Of a stretch of DNA of 64,000 nt, positions 49,195 through 58,611 are shown in pieces. Numbering within the stretch: position 1 is the stretch's first letter; each line of letters starts with the position of its first letter. The notes under the pieces are model-generated. The model was not told the DNA's origin and made no database searches. It was given only the letters and a program-made list of their open reading frames with translations. Source of the stretch: Alloalcanivorax balearicus MACL04 (GTDB lineage: Bacteria; Pseudomonadota; Gammaproteobacteria; Pseudomonadales; Alcanivoracaceae); assembly GCF_025532145.1 (NCBI RefSeq), contig NZ_ARXS01000009.1, positions 1 to 64,000 of the forward strand, in the 5' to 3' direction. Position numbers and translations under genes: made by a program.

Positions 49195-51114
49195 GTGACT
49201 CGCGCCAGCGAATTGCTTAATGATGCCGACCATATGGGCCGCCTGCTGGAGGGCTATCGCCCCCGCGAGCCCCAGTTGCGCATGGCCGACGCGGTGGACG
49301 CGGCGATCCGTTCCCACGGCACCTTGCTGGTGGAGGCGGAAACCGGCACCGGCAAGACCCTGGCTTATTTGCTGCCGGCGCTGCTCGGCGACGGTCCCAC
49401 GCTGGTCTCCACCGGTACCAAGAGTCTCCAGGATCAGTTGTTCTTCAAGGATCTGCCGGTGGTGCTCAAGGCGCTGCCGGTACCGCGCAAAGTGGCCCTG
49501 CTGAAGGGGCGCGCCAACTATCTGTGCCCCTACCGCCTGGAACTGCACCAGGAAGAAGCCCGTTTCCTGACGCGGGAAACCGCCGAGCAGTTGCAGATCG
49601 TCGCCCATTGGGCCGGCCGTACCCGTTCAGGTGATATCGCAGAGTTGAAGCAGTTGCCGGAAGACGCGCCGGTGTGGCCCTGGGTGACCAGCACCGCGGA
49701 TAACTGCCTGGGCGCGGAGTGCCCGCGCCATTCCGAATGCCCCTTGATGAACGCCCGGCGGGAGGCCCAGGAGGCGGACCTGGTGGTGGTCAACCATCAC
49801 TTGTTCTTCGCCAATGCGGCGTTGCGCGGGGAAGGGGTGAGCGAACTGCTGCCCAGTGTCAACACGGTGATTTTCGACGAGGCGCACCAGTTGCCGGAGG
49901 TGGCGGCCAATTTCTTTGGCGATTCGCTGAGTACCCGGCAGCTTCAGGAACTGGGACGGGACAGTTTGTCGGAGGCGTCCAGCAATGCCATTGATGTGGG
50001 CGAGCTGAACCGCCGTATCAGCGCGTTGGACAAGGCCTGTCAGGATTTCCGCCTCAGCCTCGGTGAGCAGGAACGCCGCGCGCCCTGGTCCGAGGTGGCG
50101 GAATTGGAGGCGGTGCGGGAAGCGGGGCAGGCGCTGCGCGAGGCCACCTCGGAACTGGAAGCCTTTCTCAAACCCCACGCCAAGGCCAGCCGGGGATTGG
50201 AAGCCTGTGCCCGACGCGCCTGGGAGCACCTGCGTACTCTGGAGAATCTGTTGGAGGCGCAGGCGCCGAACCGGGTCTATTGGTTCGAGACGTTTCGTCG
50301 CACCGCGGTGCTGCACGGCACCCCGTTGTCGGTGGCGGCGCAACTCCGGGCTCAACGGGAACAGCACCCCTGTGCCTGGGTGCTGACCTCCGCCACCCTG
50401 TCCGTGGCCGGCCGTTTCGAGCATTTACAGAAGCGTCTGGGACTGGACGAGGCCGAGACGCTGCGTCTGGAAAGCCCGTTCGATTTCAAACGTCAGGCGG
50501 TGTTTTACGCTCCGGATGGCCTGCCGGCGCCGTCCTCGCCGGGGTATACCGCGGCGCTCTCCGAAGCCATGGTGCCGGTGATCGAAGCGGCCGAGGGGCG
50601 GACCTTTTTTCTGTTCACCAGCCATCGGGCGTTGCGCGAAGCCGCCGGTATTCTGCGCCAGCGCCTGAGCTATCCGTTGCTGGTGCAGGGCGAGGCCGGT
50701 CGCCGGGAACTGCTGGACGAGTTCCGGCGTCTGGGCAATGCGGTGTTGCTTGGCACCAGCAGTTTCTGGGAAGGCATTGATGTGCGAGGCGATGCGCTGA
50801 GCTGTGTCATAATCGACAAGCTGCCGTTCGCGTCGCCGGGTGATCCGGTGGCGGCGGCCCGCATCGAGTACATCAATCGCAACGGCGGTAACGCCTTTCG
50901 TGATTACCAACTGCCCCAGGCGGTGCTGGCCCTGCGTCAGGGCGCCGGCCGTTTGATCCGCGATCCGCAGGACACCGGCCTGCTGGTGGTGGCGGATCCG
51001 CGCCTGCTCAGCAAGGGCTACGGGCGCATGTTCATCGACAGCCTGCCGGGCATGACCCGCACCCGTAAGCTGGAGGTGGTGAAACGTTTTTTCGATTACA
51101 TCAGGAATCGCTGA
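49195..51114 (+). CDS. yoaA: ATP-dependent DNA helicase, YoaA/DinG type
   Basis: A 639-aa superfamily 2 XPD-like helicase of the YoaA branch. Walker A is AETGTGKTLAYLLPAL (about residues 47-62), the DEAH box is VIFDEAHQLPEVA, and iron-sulfur cluster cysteines occur in LCPYRLELH, CLGAECPRHSECPL. Motif VI is seen in QGAGRLIRDPQDTGLLVVADPR. Such 5'-3' helicases resolve structured DNA and work with the HolC clamp-loader subunit in E. coli. The start is the GTG at 49195, preceded by AAGGA. It begins a run with tsaB and others; in many genomes yoaA and tsaB (yeaZ) are neighbours. Confidence 0.93.
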   Translation: MTRASELLNDADHMGRLLEGYRPREPQLRMADAVDAAIRSHGTLLVEAETGTGKTLAYLLPALLGDGPTLVSTGTKSLQDQLFFKDLPVVLKALPVPRKVALLKGRANYLCPYRLELHQEEARFLTRETAEQLQIVAHWAGRTRSGDIAELKQLPEDAPVWPWVTSTADNCLGAECPRHSECPLMNARREAQEADLVVVNHHLFFANAALRGEGVSELLPSVNTVIFDEAHQLPEVAANFFGDSLSTRQLQELGRDSLSEASSNAIDVGELNRRISALDKACQDFRLSLGEQERRAPWSEVAELEAVREAGQALREATSELEAFLKPHAKASRGLEACARRAWEHLRTLENLLEAQAPNRVYWFETFRRTAVLHGTPLSVAAQLRAQREQHPCAWVLTSATLSVAGRFEHLQKRLGLDEAETLRLESPFDFKRQAVFYAPDGLPAPSSPGYTAALSEAMVPVIEAAEGRTFFLFTSHRALREAAGILRQRLSYPLLVQGEAGRRELLDEFRRLGNAVLLGTSSFWEGIDVRGDALSCVIIDKLPFASPGDPVAAARIEYINRNGGNAFRDYQLPQAVLALRQGAGRLIRDPQDTGLLVVADPRLLSKGYGRMFIDSLPGMTRTRKLEVVKRFFDYIRNR

Positions 51115-51175
51115 CCGTGCCCGGCACCGTGTTCCGCCGGATCGGCTCCGCGACCTTCTCGGGAGTAGCCAGCCG

Positions 51176-51853
51176 ATGACCCGTATTGTCGCCATCGAAA
51201 CCGCCACCGACGCCTGCTCCGTGGCGCTGTGGCAGGACGGTGCCGTATTGGAAAAGTTCGAACCCGGCGCGCGCCGGCAAACCGAACGAGTATTGCCGAT
51301 GGTGGAGGAACTCCTGGTCGAAGCGGGCATCGAACTCTCCTCGGTGGACGCGCTGGCGTTTGGTCAGGGCCCGGGTTCCTTCACCGGGGTGCGCGTCGCC
51401 ACCTCGGTGGTGCAGGGGCTGGCCTTTTCACTGGACTTGCCGGTGGTCGGTGTCTCCACCCTGGCATCCTGTGCCTTGGCCGCCCATGATCGCCATCCCC
51501 GCTTTCAACGGATCGTCGCGGTGTTCGACGCCCGCATGGGGGAAGTGTATTTCGGCGCCTATCGTTGTGGCGGTGACAAGGTGGAAGCACTGTGTGATGA
51601 AGGGGTGTTCGCACCGGAACGGATTCCCGTGCTGGATGGCGGCGACTGGCTGCTGGCCGGTTCCGGAACGGTTTATCAGGACGCGCTGCGCGACCGCCTG
51701 ACCTGGGCCGGGATGGACGCCGAGGCGATGCCTCGCGCGGCCACCGTGGCTCGTCTGGCGGTGGCGGCGGTACGGGAAGGTCGCACCGTGCCGGCCGAGC
51801 AGGCGCAGCCGGTTTATTTGCGCGATCGGGTGGTTCAGATAGGGAGCAAGTAA
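51176..51853 (+). CDS. tsaB: tRNA threonylcarbamoyladenosine biosynthesis protein TsaB
   Basis: A 225-aa TsaB (YeaZ), the partner of TsaD in threonylcarbamoylation of A37 of ANN-decoding tRNAs. The ASKHA-type N-terminus is IVAIETATDACSVALW, followed by GQGPGSFTGVRVATSVVQGLAF, the highly conserved family segment, and FDARMGEVYFGAYR. The zinc and kinase-site residues of TsaD are absent, as expected. A stop/start overlap (TAATG) couples it to the thioesterase gene. Confidence 0.95.
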   Translation: MTRIVAIETATDACSVALWQDGAVLEKFEPGARRQTERVLPMVEELLVEAGIELSSVDALAFGQGPGSFTGVRVATSVVQGLAFSLDLPVVGVSTLASCALAAHDRHPRFQRIVAVFDARMGEVYFGAYRCGGDKVEALCDEGVFAPERIPVLDGGDWLLAGSGTVYQDALRDRLTWAGMDAEAMPRAATVARLAVAAVREGRTVPAEQAQPVYLRDRVVQIGSK

Positions 51854-52290
51854 TGATCGAGTGGGATTTGCCGAATGTGCACCATCTGCAAGTGGTGGTG
51901 CCGAAGCAGGCCATTGATGTCATGGGCCACGTCAACAACACCGAGTATCTGCGTTTCATGGAGCAGATCGCCTGGCACCACACCCAGGCGCTGGGGCTGG
52001 GCTGGGACAAATACCAGCAGCTCAACCGTGGCATGGTGGCGCGTCGTACCGAAGTGGATTATCTGGCGCCGGCGTTTGAAGGGGAGTCTCTGCTGGTCGG
52101 CACCTGGATCGTGGAGAACGACGAGCGCATCAGTATCACCCGCCGTTATCAAATCATCCGTGAATCCGATGGGCTGACGCTGCTGCGTGGCCGTACCCGC
52201 TGGGTCTGCGTGGCGCTGGATTCGGGCAAACCCCGCCGTATGCCGCCGGAGTTTTTGTCCGGTTACCAACTTACCGCCCGGGAAGACTGA
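51853..52290 (+). CDS. Acyl-CoA thioesterase, YbgC/4HBT-like
   Basis: A 145-aa hot-dog thioesterase. The catalytic motif [24 protein letters not shown] contains the expected Asp and the DxxGHVNN signature of the 4HBT/YbgC group. It hydrolyses acyl-CoA or acyl-ACP of unknown chain length. It overlaps tsaB by one base and is followed by uppP 5 nt later. Its place between tsaB and uppP is shared with other gammaproteobacteria as far as I recall. Confidence 0.9.
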   Translation: MIEWDLPNVHHLQVVVPKQAIDVMGHVNNTEYLRFMEQIAWHHTQALGLGWDKYQQLNRGMVARRTEVDYLAPAFEGESLLVGTWIVENDERISITRRYQIIRESDGLTLLRGRTRWVCVALDSGKPRRMPPEFLSGYQLTARED

Positions 52291-52295
52291 GCCGA

Positions 52296-53111
52296 ATGGA
52301 TGCCTTTCAAGCCGTTATCCTGGCCCTGATCCAGGGCCTTACTGAATTCCTGCCCATCTCCAGCTCCGCTCATTTGATTCTGCCCTCGGCCCTGTTCGGC
52401 TGGCCCGACCAGGGGCTGGCTTTTGACGTGGCGGTGCATCTGGGAACCCTGCTGGCGGTGGTGGTGTATTACCGCCGGGATCTGTTGGCGATGACCGGTG
52501 GCAGCCTGAAGGGGATCCGCACCAGCACCATGAACAGCGAGTTGCGTCTGACCCTGCTGGTGGGGCTGGCGACAATACCGGCGGTGGCCGCCGGTTTTCT
52601 GGCCAAGGATCTGATCGAGAACGAATTGCGCTCGGCCATGGTGATCGCGGTGACCACGGTGTTCTTTGGCGTGCTGCTGTGGCTGGCGGACGTGCTCGGC
52701 GCGCGTCGGCGCGGTACCGAGACCATGGGCGTGGGCAGTGCCTTGTTGATTGGTTTGGCGCAGGCGCTGGCCCTGATCCCCGGCACCTCGCGCAGTGGCA
52801 TTACCATCACCGCGGCGTTGGCGCTGGGCTTTCGCCGTGAAGACGCGGCCCGCTTTTCCTTTCTGATGTCGATACCGGTGATTCTTGGCGCCGGCCTGCT
52901 CAAGGCCAAGGATCTGGCGGAAAGCACGGTGCCGGTGGACTGGCTGCACCTGATCCTGGGCGTGGTGGTCAGTGGTGTGGTGGCCTACCTGACCATTGTG
53001 TTCTTCCTGCGTTTGCTGGATCGCATTGGCATGCTGCCGTTCATGATCTACCGGCTGTTGCTGGGCGGTGTGCTGTTCTACGTTATTTATTCGGCAACGG
53101 CGCTGTCTTGA
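52296..53111 (+). CDS. uppP: Undecaprenyl-diphosphatase
   Basis: A 271-aa UppP (BacA), which dephosphorylates undecaprenyl diphosphate so the lipid carrier can be reused in wall synthesis. About eight membrane segments are predicted. The active-site motifs are [17 protein letters not shown] (about residues 15-31) and [13 protein letters not shown] (about 165-180). Length matches the family. The TTG start of rsmJ overlaps its stop codon. Confidence 0.96.
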   Translation: MDAFQAVILALIQGLTEFLPISSSAHLILPSALFGWPDQGLAFDVAVHLGTLLAVVVYYRRDLLAMTGGSLKGIRTSTMNSELRLTLLVGLATIPAVAAGFLAKDLIENELRSAMVIAVTTVFFGVLLWLADVLGARRRGTETMGVGSALLIGLAQALALIPGTSRSGITITAALALGFRREDAARFSFLMSIPVILGAGLLKAKDLAESTVPVDWLHLILGVVVSGVVAYLTIVFFLRLLDRIGMLPFMIYRLLLGGVLFYVIYSATALS

Positions 53112-53854
53112 TACCTCTGGCCTGTCTCCCCGGCGCCCCGGACCTGAAGGGTGTCCCTCGTGTGGAGGATGTGGCCAGTGCCCGGGAGCAAGGCATTGAA
53201 CTGGTGCTTGGGCGTGTCGAAGACCGCCTTTCCTTGTGGGCGCCGGCGCAAAAAGCGGTGCCTTTGTGCGTGGATTTCCTCGGTGGCCGCCAGGGGTACC
53301 GTCTGGCCGCGGACCGGGTGCGTCATGAGCGATTGATCAAGGCGTTGGGGAAAGTCGTCAACGAGCCGGCGCGGGTCTGCGATCTCACCGCTGGCCTTGG
53401 CCGCGATTCAGCGTTGATGGCCCAAGCCGGCTTTCAGGTACTAATGGTGGAGCGCGAGCCGGTGCTGCATGCCTTGCTGGCGGACGGGTTGGCGCGTGCG
53501 GCGGGCACGCCGCTGGCGTCCCATCTCACTCTGCTGCCGCTTGCCGACGCGCGGGATCTGACGGTTGTTCTGGAAGGACCGTTCCACGCGGTGTTTCTCG
53601 ATCCCATGTTTCCGCCCAGGGACAAAAGCGCGGCGGTAAAGCAGGATTTGCGCTGGTTGCAGCAGTTGTGTCGGTACCCGGATGAGGACGAGGAGCAGGC
53701 GTTGCTGGCCATGGCGCGGAGCCTGGACGCGCGCAAGGTGGTGGTCAAGCGTCCGCGACGGGCGCCGCCGCTGGCGGCGGTGGCGGCCTCGCACAGTCTC
53801 GAGGGCAAGACCGTTCGCTTTGATGTCTACACTTCACCCTCCGTCCGCAAGTGA
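53108..53854 (+). CDS. rsmJ: 16S rRNA (guanine1516-N2)-methyltransferase
   Basis: A 248-aa RsmJ, methylating G1516 of 16S rRNA with S-adenosylmethionine. Motif I is [20 protein letters not shown], acidic loop [19 protein letters not shown], and motif [22 protein letters not shown], all strongly conserved in the family, as is [13 protein letters not shown]. The start is taken as a TTG at 53108 overlapping the uppP stop (TTGA); no ATG lies at a sensible position. It is the last gene of the yoaA-led run. Confidence 0.93.
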   Translation: MIPLACLPGAPDLKGVPRVEDVASAREQGIELVLGRVEDRLSLWAPAQKAVPLCVDFLGGRQGYRLAADRVRHERLIKALGKVVNEPARVCDLTAGLGRDSALMAQAGFQVLMVEREPVLHALLADGLARAAGTPLASHLTLLPLADARDLTVVLEGPFHAVFLDPMFPPRDKSAAVKQDLRWLQQLCRYPDEDEEQALLAMARSLDARKVVVKRPRRAPPLAAVAASHSLEGKTVRFDVYTSPSVRK

Positions 53855-53875
53855 CGCGGTTTTCCACGGAAGATG

Positions 53876-53989
53876 CTACGAGCCACTGTGAGGACTTGTC
53901 CGCAAGTGAATGTGCGGCGGGATTCGCCAGCAGGCTGGCTCCCACAGTTGTGCTACGAAGCCGCTGTGGGAGCTTGCCTGCAAGCGAAT
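53876..53989. repeat. REPIN-like repeat, copy 8: degenerate unit plus a half unit
   Basis: 53876-53955 is a diverged unit (arms near GCCACTGTGAGGACTTGTCC and its partner ending CTCCCACAGT). 53956-53989 is an intact left half, CGAAGCCGCTGTGGGAGC onward, with no right half. It ends 2 nt before the plsB stop codon, so the missing half appears to have been lost at the gene end. Confidence 0.75.
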
Positions 53990-53991
53990 CT

Positions 53992-56496
53992 CTACGTCTG
54001 GCTGTGCGGCTCGTCCGCCAGCGCTCGTTCCAGCTCCGGGACTCGCGTCACCCGCTGGATCGCCTGACTGACGTCGGTGCTGAGAATACGGCGGGCTTCG
54101 TCATCCAGGGCCCGCAGATGATCGCCGAACTGCAGCATGCCGGCCTCGTCCTTCCACACCAGCCCAGTGTCCAGCAACTGCTGGATGAAAGTGCGTAACA
54201 CCACCTTGTCGAAAAACTCCGGTGAATTGAATTCGTACAGCAGCGACAGTCTTTGCGTGGTGCGGCTGGCGAGCTCCGCCAGTTGCTCCGCTTCGAGCCG
54301 ACCGCCGCCGTACTGCACCAGCAGACGGATGGTCAGATAATAGCGCTCCAGGGACGGCATCACCGTCTGACCCAGATGGGCCAGCATGTCCGATGCCACG
54401 GTGTGAATCGGCGCGCCGTGCAGGCAATCGCCGTCACGTTCCACCAGACCGTGTGCTTCCAGCATGCCGACGATGCGATTGACCGCATCGGTCAGTTCGT
54501 CGCCTTCCTGCCAGTGCAGGAAATACTCGTTGCGGAAGAACGGGTAGAGCAGGGCGACCATGCGCTGCAGCGTGCTCTGATTCAGACTGCGGGCATTGAA
54601 GAACAACGAGCAGATCAGTCCCGGCAAGACGAACAAATGCAGGCTGTTGTTGCGCACATAGGCCATTTGCAGCGCGGTGGCCGGATCGGTGGTGACCACG
54701 TCGCCGAGGGGGTGGGATACTCGCAACAGAAACTCGTGTTTGAGCCCGTAGTCGATCAGGGCATCGGCGTCGGTGTCCGCCAGGCAGGCGGTGTCACTGT
54801 AAGGGGCTTCGTTCAGCAGCGTGATATACAGCTGCAGTTGCTGCCGCAGCTGTTGCAGATCCATGGTGTGTTTGGGCGTTGCCAGCAGCGCCAGGCTGAT
54901 CAGATTGACCGGGTTGGCCACGGCGGCGGCGTTGATGCGCGTGGCCACTTCCTGGCCCAGGGCGTTGACCGTCTGTTTGAACCAATCCGGGGACTCCTGG
55001 GCGTCCAGTGTCTCGCCGCGCCAGCCTTCCCGGTGGTCATCGAGGAAGTCCACCAGTTTGATCGGTTCGCCGAAATTCACATGCACCTGGCCGAAGTGGC
55101 TGCGCAGCACTTTTACGGATTTCAGCAGCCCAAAGACCGATTCCTTTTTCTTTTTCTTGCCGTGCAGTTCGCCAATATAGGAACCGCCTTCGATGACCTT
55201 TTCATAGCCCACATAGACCGGTACGAAAGCGATGGGTTTGCGCGCATCGCGCAGGAAGCTGCGCAGGGTCATCGCCAGCATGCCGGTGCGGGGTTGCAGC
55301 ATGCGGCCGCTGCGGCTGCGGCCGCCTTCGATAAAGTATTCAATGGAAAAGCCGCGCGCGGTGATGGTGTGCAAATACTCATAAAACACCGCCGCGTAGA
55401 GCGGATTGTCACGAAAACTGCGACGCATGAAGAAAGCACCGCCGCGCCGCAGAATGGTGCCCACCACCGGCAGGTTCAGGTTGATACCGGCGGCGATATG
55501 CGGTGGCACCAGGCCATTGCGATAGACCACGAAGGACAGCAGCAAATAGTCGATGTGGCTGCGGTGGCAGGGCACGTAGATCACTTCGTGATCCCTCGCC
55601 ACCTGCGTGAGATTGTCCAGATTATAGAGGCGAATGCCATCGTAAAGGCGGTTCCAGACCCAGTTGAGAAACAGCTCCAGCGCCCGGATCACGGTGTGGG
55701 AATAGTCGGCGGCGATTTCCAGCGCGTAGCCTCGGGCCCGGGCGGTGACTTTCTCTTCCTTGTCCTCGCTGCTGGCGATCTCTTCCTGGATCGCCTGGCG
55801 CACCGCCGGAGACTGAATGATGTCATTGGTCAGGGTGCGCCGGTGAGACAGGTCGGGGCCGATGGCCGCTTCCTGCTGGCGGCGGAAGTGCACCCGCAGA
55901 ACACGGGATGTCTTGCGCACCACCTGGTCCACATCATCGGACTGGTCGGCAAGCACGCGCAGGGATACCGGCGGGCTGAATTGCAGGTACAGATCGCGGC
56001 CCTGGGTAAGAATGATAAGAAACTTCTTGATAAAACCCGGTGGCGCCCAGGTATCGGAGAACAGAATCCGCCACAGGGAATTTTCCTTTTCCGGTTGGCG
56101 TCCCCAGAACACCGACACCGGCACTAATTGCACATCCAGGTCCGGGTTGTCGTGCAGGGCACGCACCAGTTTCCGCAGACGCGGCGGCACCAGGGCATCC
56201 CGTTGCCGGGTGCCCGTCACTCCGCGTTTGTACAAGTAGAAATAGCTGCGGCGCAGATGCTGTTTGCCCAGACTCAGGGAGGAATTGGCGGCACTCAGCT
56301 TCTGCTTGCGAGTGGCCTGATGCACCACTGCGGCGTCTGCCACGGAGCGATCTCGCATTACATAGACCACCGGTTTGTTCGGGTCCAGTTGCAATTCTTC
56401 GGGATCCGCCGGCAGTGCCGTGGCGCGGGTGCATAGCCGCATGAAGGCGCGGATCAGCAAAAACAACAGTCGGTCGAGGCCTAGCCATGGACTCAT
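53992..56496 (-). CDS. plsB: Glycerol-3-phosphate 1-O-acyltransferase
   Basis: An 834-aa PlsB (E. coli: 807 aa), acylating glycerol-3-phosphate at position 1 to start phospholipid synthesis at the inner membrane. Four acyltransferase motifs are seen: VPCHRSHIDYLLLSFVV (HX4D, near residue 310), GGAFFMRRSFRDNPLY, FIEGGRSRSGRMLQPR and FVPVYVGYEKVIEGGSY. Its ATG at 56494-56496 lies in a weak ribosome context. It stands convergent with rsmJ across repeat copy 8. Confidence 0.96.
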   Translation of the reverse strand: MSPWLGLDRLLFLLIRAFMRLCTRATALPADPEELQLDPNKPVVYVMRDRSVADAAVVHQATRKQKLSAANSSLSLGKQHLRRSYFYLYKRGVTGTRQRDALVPPRLRKLVRALHDNPDLDVQLVPVSVFWGRQPEKENSLWRILFSDTWAPPGFIKKFLIILTQGRDLYLQFSPPVSLRVLADQSDDVDQVVRKTSRVLRVHFRRQQEAAIGPDLSHRRTLTNDIIQSPAVRQAIQEEIASSEDKEEKVTARARGYALEIAADYSHTVIRALELFLNWVWNRLYDGIRLYNLDNLTQVARDHEVIYVPCHRSHIDYLLLSFVVYRNGLVPPHIAAGINLNLPVVGTILRRGGAFFMRRSFRDNPLYAAVFYEYLHTITARGFSIEYFIEGGRSRSGRMLQPRTGMLAMTLRSFLRDARKPIAFVPVYVGYEKVIEGGSYIGELHGKKKKKESVFGLLKSVKVLRSHFGQVHVNFGEPIKLVDFLDDHREGWRGETLDAQESPDWFKQTVNALGQEVATRINAAAVANPVNLISLALLATPKHTMDLQQLRQQLQLYITLLNEAPYSDTACLADTDADALIDYGLKHEFLLRVSHPLGDVVTTDPATALQMAYVRNNSLHLFVLPGLICSLFFNARSLNQSTLQRMVALLYPFFRNEYFLHWQEGDELTDAVNRIVGMLEAHGLVERDGDCLHGAPIHTVASDMLAHLGQTVMPSLERYYLTIRLLVQYGGGRLEAEQLAELASRTTQRLSLLYEFNSPEFFDKVVLRTFIQQLLDTGLVWKDEAGMLQFGDHLRALDDEARRILSTDVSQAIQRVTRVPELERALADEPHSQT

Positions 56497-56707
56497 AAAG
56501 CGAGCTCTTGGGTATCCGGGTAGAGGTCGATTCTACCGGACGCGGACCGATGGCGCCCACCATGGTGATTCACACTGGCGCGGAATCGAACGGTATCCAC
56601 GGTCATAGCGTTACCGGGACCGATTAACCGCTCCGTCCGTATGGCATTTCTTCCCGCAATCCGCGATCATCCTGATTCGCGATACCCCCGTATTAAAGGA
56701 GTAACCC

Positions 56708-57571
56708 GTGTCCGAACACCAGGCCGGCCTGTTTGACCGTCACTATACCCATCATCTTTTCCTGGAATTCGCCCTCGGCGCTGGCGCCGACATGGACGGG
56801 GTGCGCCAGGCCTTGCGCGATGTGCTGGCGCGGGCACCGGCCAGCACCCCGCTGTTGATGGCGTTCGGCCCCGGGCTGTGGCGGAAGCTGTCCCGCTCAT
56901 TCACCTTTCCGCCGTTCTCCCTGGAAGGCAAGGCGCCTTCCACGCAGGGGGATCTGTTGATCTGGATCCAGGCGGAAAATCCCAGTGACCTGTTTGACAC
57001 CGCCCTGGCGGCGTCGCGGCGGTTGCGTGAGGTATTGGCTCTGCAACTGGAGGTTCAGGGTTTCGTTTACCACGATATGCGCGATCTGTCCGGCTTCGTC
57101 GATGGCATTGGCAACCCCACCGGTGACAAGGCTCTGGCCGCCGCGGTGATTCCGGAAGGGCAGCCCGGGGCGGGTGGCAGCTGGATGATCACGCAGAAAT
57201 GGGTGCATAAACTCGAAAGCTTCAACGCCCTGCCGGTGGAAGAACAGGAAAAGGTGTTCGGCCGTACCAAGGCCGACGCGGTGGAGTTCGATGAGGAGAA
57301 CATGCCGGAGAACTCCCACGTTGGCCGCACCGATGTGGACCATGATGGTGTGCCGCAGAAAATCTGGCGGCGCTCGGTACCCTATGGCACCACCACCGAG
57401 CACGGTTCCTACTTCATCGCCTTCACCTGCGAGCGGGAACGTTTCGAGTTCCTGCTACGGCGTATGTACGGCATGGTCGACGGTGTTCGCGATCGTCTGC
57501 TGGATTACAGCAGGCCGGTCACGGGCTCCTGGTGGTACGCGCCCAGCCAGGAATGGCTGAGCGCGCTCTGA
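56708..57571 (+). CDS. Dyp-type peroxidase
   Basis: A 287-aa dye-decolorising peroxidase, a haem enzyme. The catalytic Asp lies in GFVDGIGNPTG (about residue 138), followed by GGSWMITQKWVHKLESF, and the haem-ligand His region ENSHVGRTDVDHDG; Arg and further haem contacts lie in HGSYFIAFTCERERFEFLL. There is no signal peptide, so it is cytosolic or encapsulated; no encapsulin gene is near. It starts with a GTG at 56708 after AAAGGAG. Peroxide-dependent oxidation of an unknown substrate is expected. Confidence 0.93.
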   Translation: MSEHQAGLFDRHYTHHLFLEFALGAGADMDGVRQALRDVLARAPASTPLLMAFGPGLWRKLSRSFTFPPFSLEGKAPSTQGDLLIWIQAENPSDLFDTALAASRRLREVLALQLEVQGFVYHDMRDLSGFVDGIGNPTGDKALAAAVIPEGQPGAGGSWMITQKWVHKLESFNALPVEEQEKVFGRTKADAVEFDEENMPENSHVGRTDVDHDGVPQKIWRRSVPYGTTTEHGSYFIAFTCERERFEFLLRRMYGMVDGVRDRLLDYSRPVTGSWWYAPSQEWLSAL

Positions 57572-57600
57572 ACCACCGGCAAACGGGCGGGCAGGTCGGC

Positions 57601-58470
57601 ATGGCTCCGCCGCCCGCACCGGCGCCGGCCCCACGGGCCCTCACCGGTGTCCTGCTGATGGCCGCCGGCGTCGGCATCCTGCCGTTGATGGACAGCCTGG
57701 CCAAATACCTCAGCGACGAATACCACGTGGTTCAGGTTACCTGGGCCCGGTATCTGTTCCATTTCCTGCTGCTTGGCGCACTGCTGCTTTGGCGCTTGCC
57801 CTTGTCCGCGCTGATCCCGCGCCATGCCGGCCTGCAGGTGATCCGTAGTGCTTTCCTGCTCAGTACCACCCTTTGTTATTTCGGTGCCATTGCCTTTTTG
57901 CCGCTGGCCAATGCATTGGCTCTGGCGTTTCTCGGGCCGCTGGTCAGTACCGCTCTGGCGCCGCTGATCCTGGGCGAAAGCGCTGGCCCGCGCCGTTGGA
58001 TCGCGGTGACGGTGGGTTTCCTTGGCACTCTGGTGGTGATCCGTCCCGGCTGGGGCGAGTTCCATTGGGCCTCATTGCTGGGATTGGGGGCGGGGGTGTC
58101 CTACGGGCTGTACCAGCTCACCACCCGGCGCCTGTCCGGCAGCGGCCGTCCCTCGGTGACGCTGTTTTACACCTCGGTGTTTGGCCTGGCGGTGCTCAGT
58201 TTAATCGTCCCGATGGTCTGGCGCTGGCCGGACCCGGCCACTTGGGGACTGATGCTGTTGATGGGCTCGGTGGGCGCCCTGGCGCACTTTCTCATCATCC
58301 GCGCCTTCGAATACGCCAGCGCCCCGGTCCTGTCCCCGGTGAGCTATATGGAAATGGTCTCCGCGGTCACCCTGGGCTGGCTGATCTTCGGCGACTTCCC
58401 CGACCCCTGGACCTGGGCCGGGATTGGATTGATCGTGGTCAGTGGGTTATTGATTGTTATATGGGAATGA
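57601..58470 (+). CDS. EamA/DMT family transporter
   Basis: A 289-aa drug/metabolite transporter with ten membrane segments in two EamA repeats: residues about 15-135 (MAAGVGILPLMDSLAKYLS) and 155-285. Substrate unknown; members export amino acids, nucleosides or other metabolites. Several starts are possible: the frame is open from 57532, inside the DyP gene, and I prefer the ATG at 57601, which gives a short Pro/Ala-rich cytosolic leader; AGG lies a few bases upstream. It may be co-transcribed with the DyP gene, whose stop is 30 nt before it. Confidence 0.85.
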   Translation: MAPPPAPAPAPRALTGVLLMAAGVGILPLMDSLAKYLSDEYHVVQVTWARYLFHFLLLGALLLWRLPLSALIPRHAGLQVIRSAFLLSTTLCYFGAIAFLPLANALALAFLGPLVSTALAPLILGESAGPRRWIAVTVGFLGTLVVIRPGWGEFHWASLLGLGAGVSYGLYQLTTRRLSGSGRPSVTLFYTSVFGLAVLSLIVPMVWRWPDPATWGLMLLMGSVGALAHFLIIRAFEYASAPVLSPVSYMEMVSAVTLGWLIFGDFPDPWTWAGIGLIVVSGLLIVIWE

Positions 58471-58475
58471 TAAGA

Positions 58476-58611
58476 GCAGTTAATAGTGAACAGTGAATAG
58501 TTAACAACGAAAACAAGAGCCACCGAAAAGGTTTTGTGCACATTGCAAATCCCCTCATGCGTCCCTGCAACGGTGTTTTTCACTATTCACTGTTACTTGT
58601 TACTTATTAAC
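58476..58611. repeat. Heptanucleotide-armed composite element D
   Basis: The left arm 58476-58505 (GCAGTTAATA, GTGAACA, GTGAATA, GTTAAC) begins 6 nt after the EamA gene stop. The right arm, about 58579-58611, read on the minus strand has GTTAATA, AGTAACA, AGTAACA, GTGAATA; it reaches the stop codon of the aldehyde dehydrogenase (58611-58613). The two arms are less alike than in elements A-C. Confidence 0.8.
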
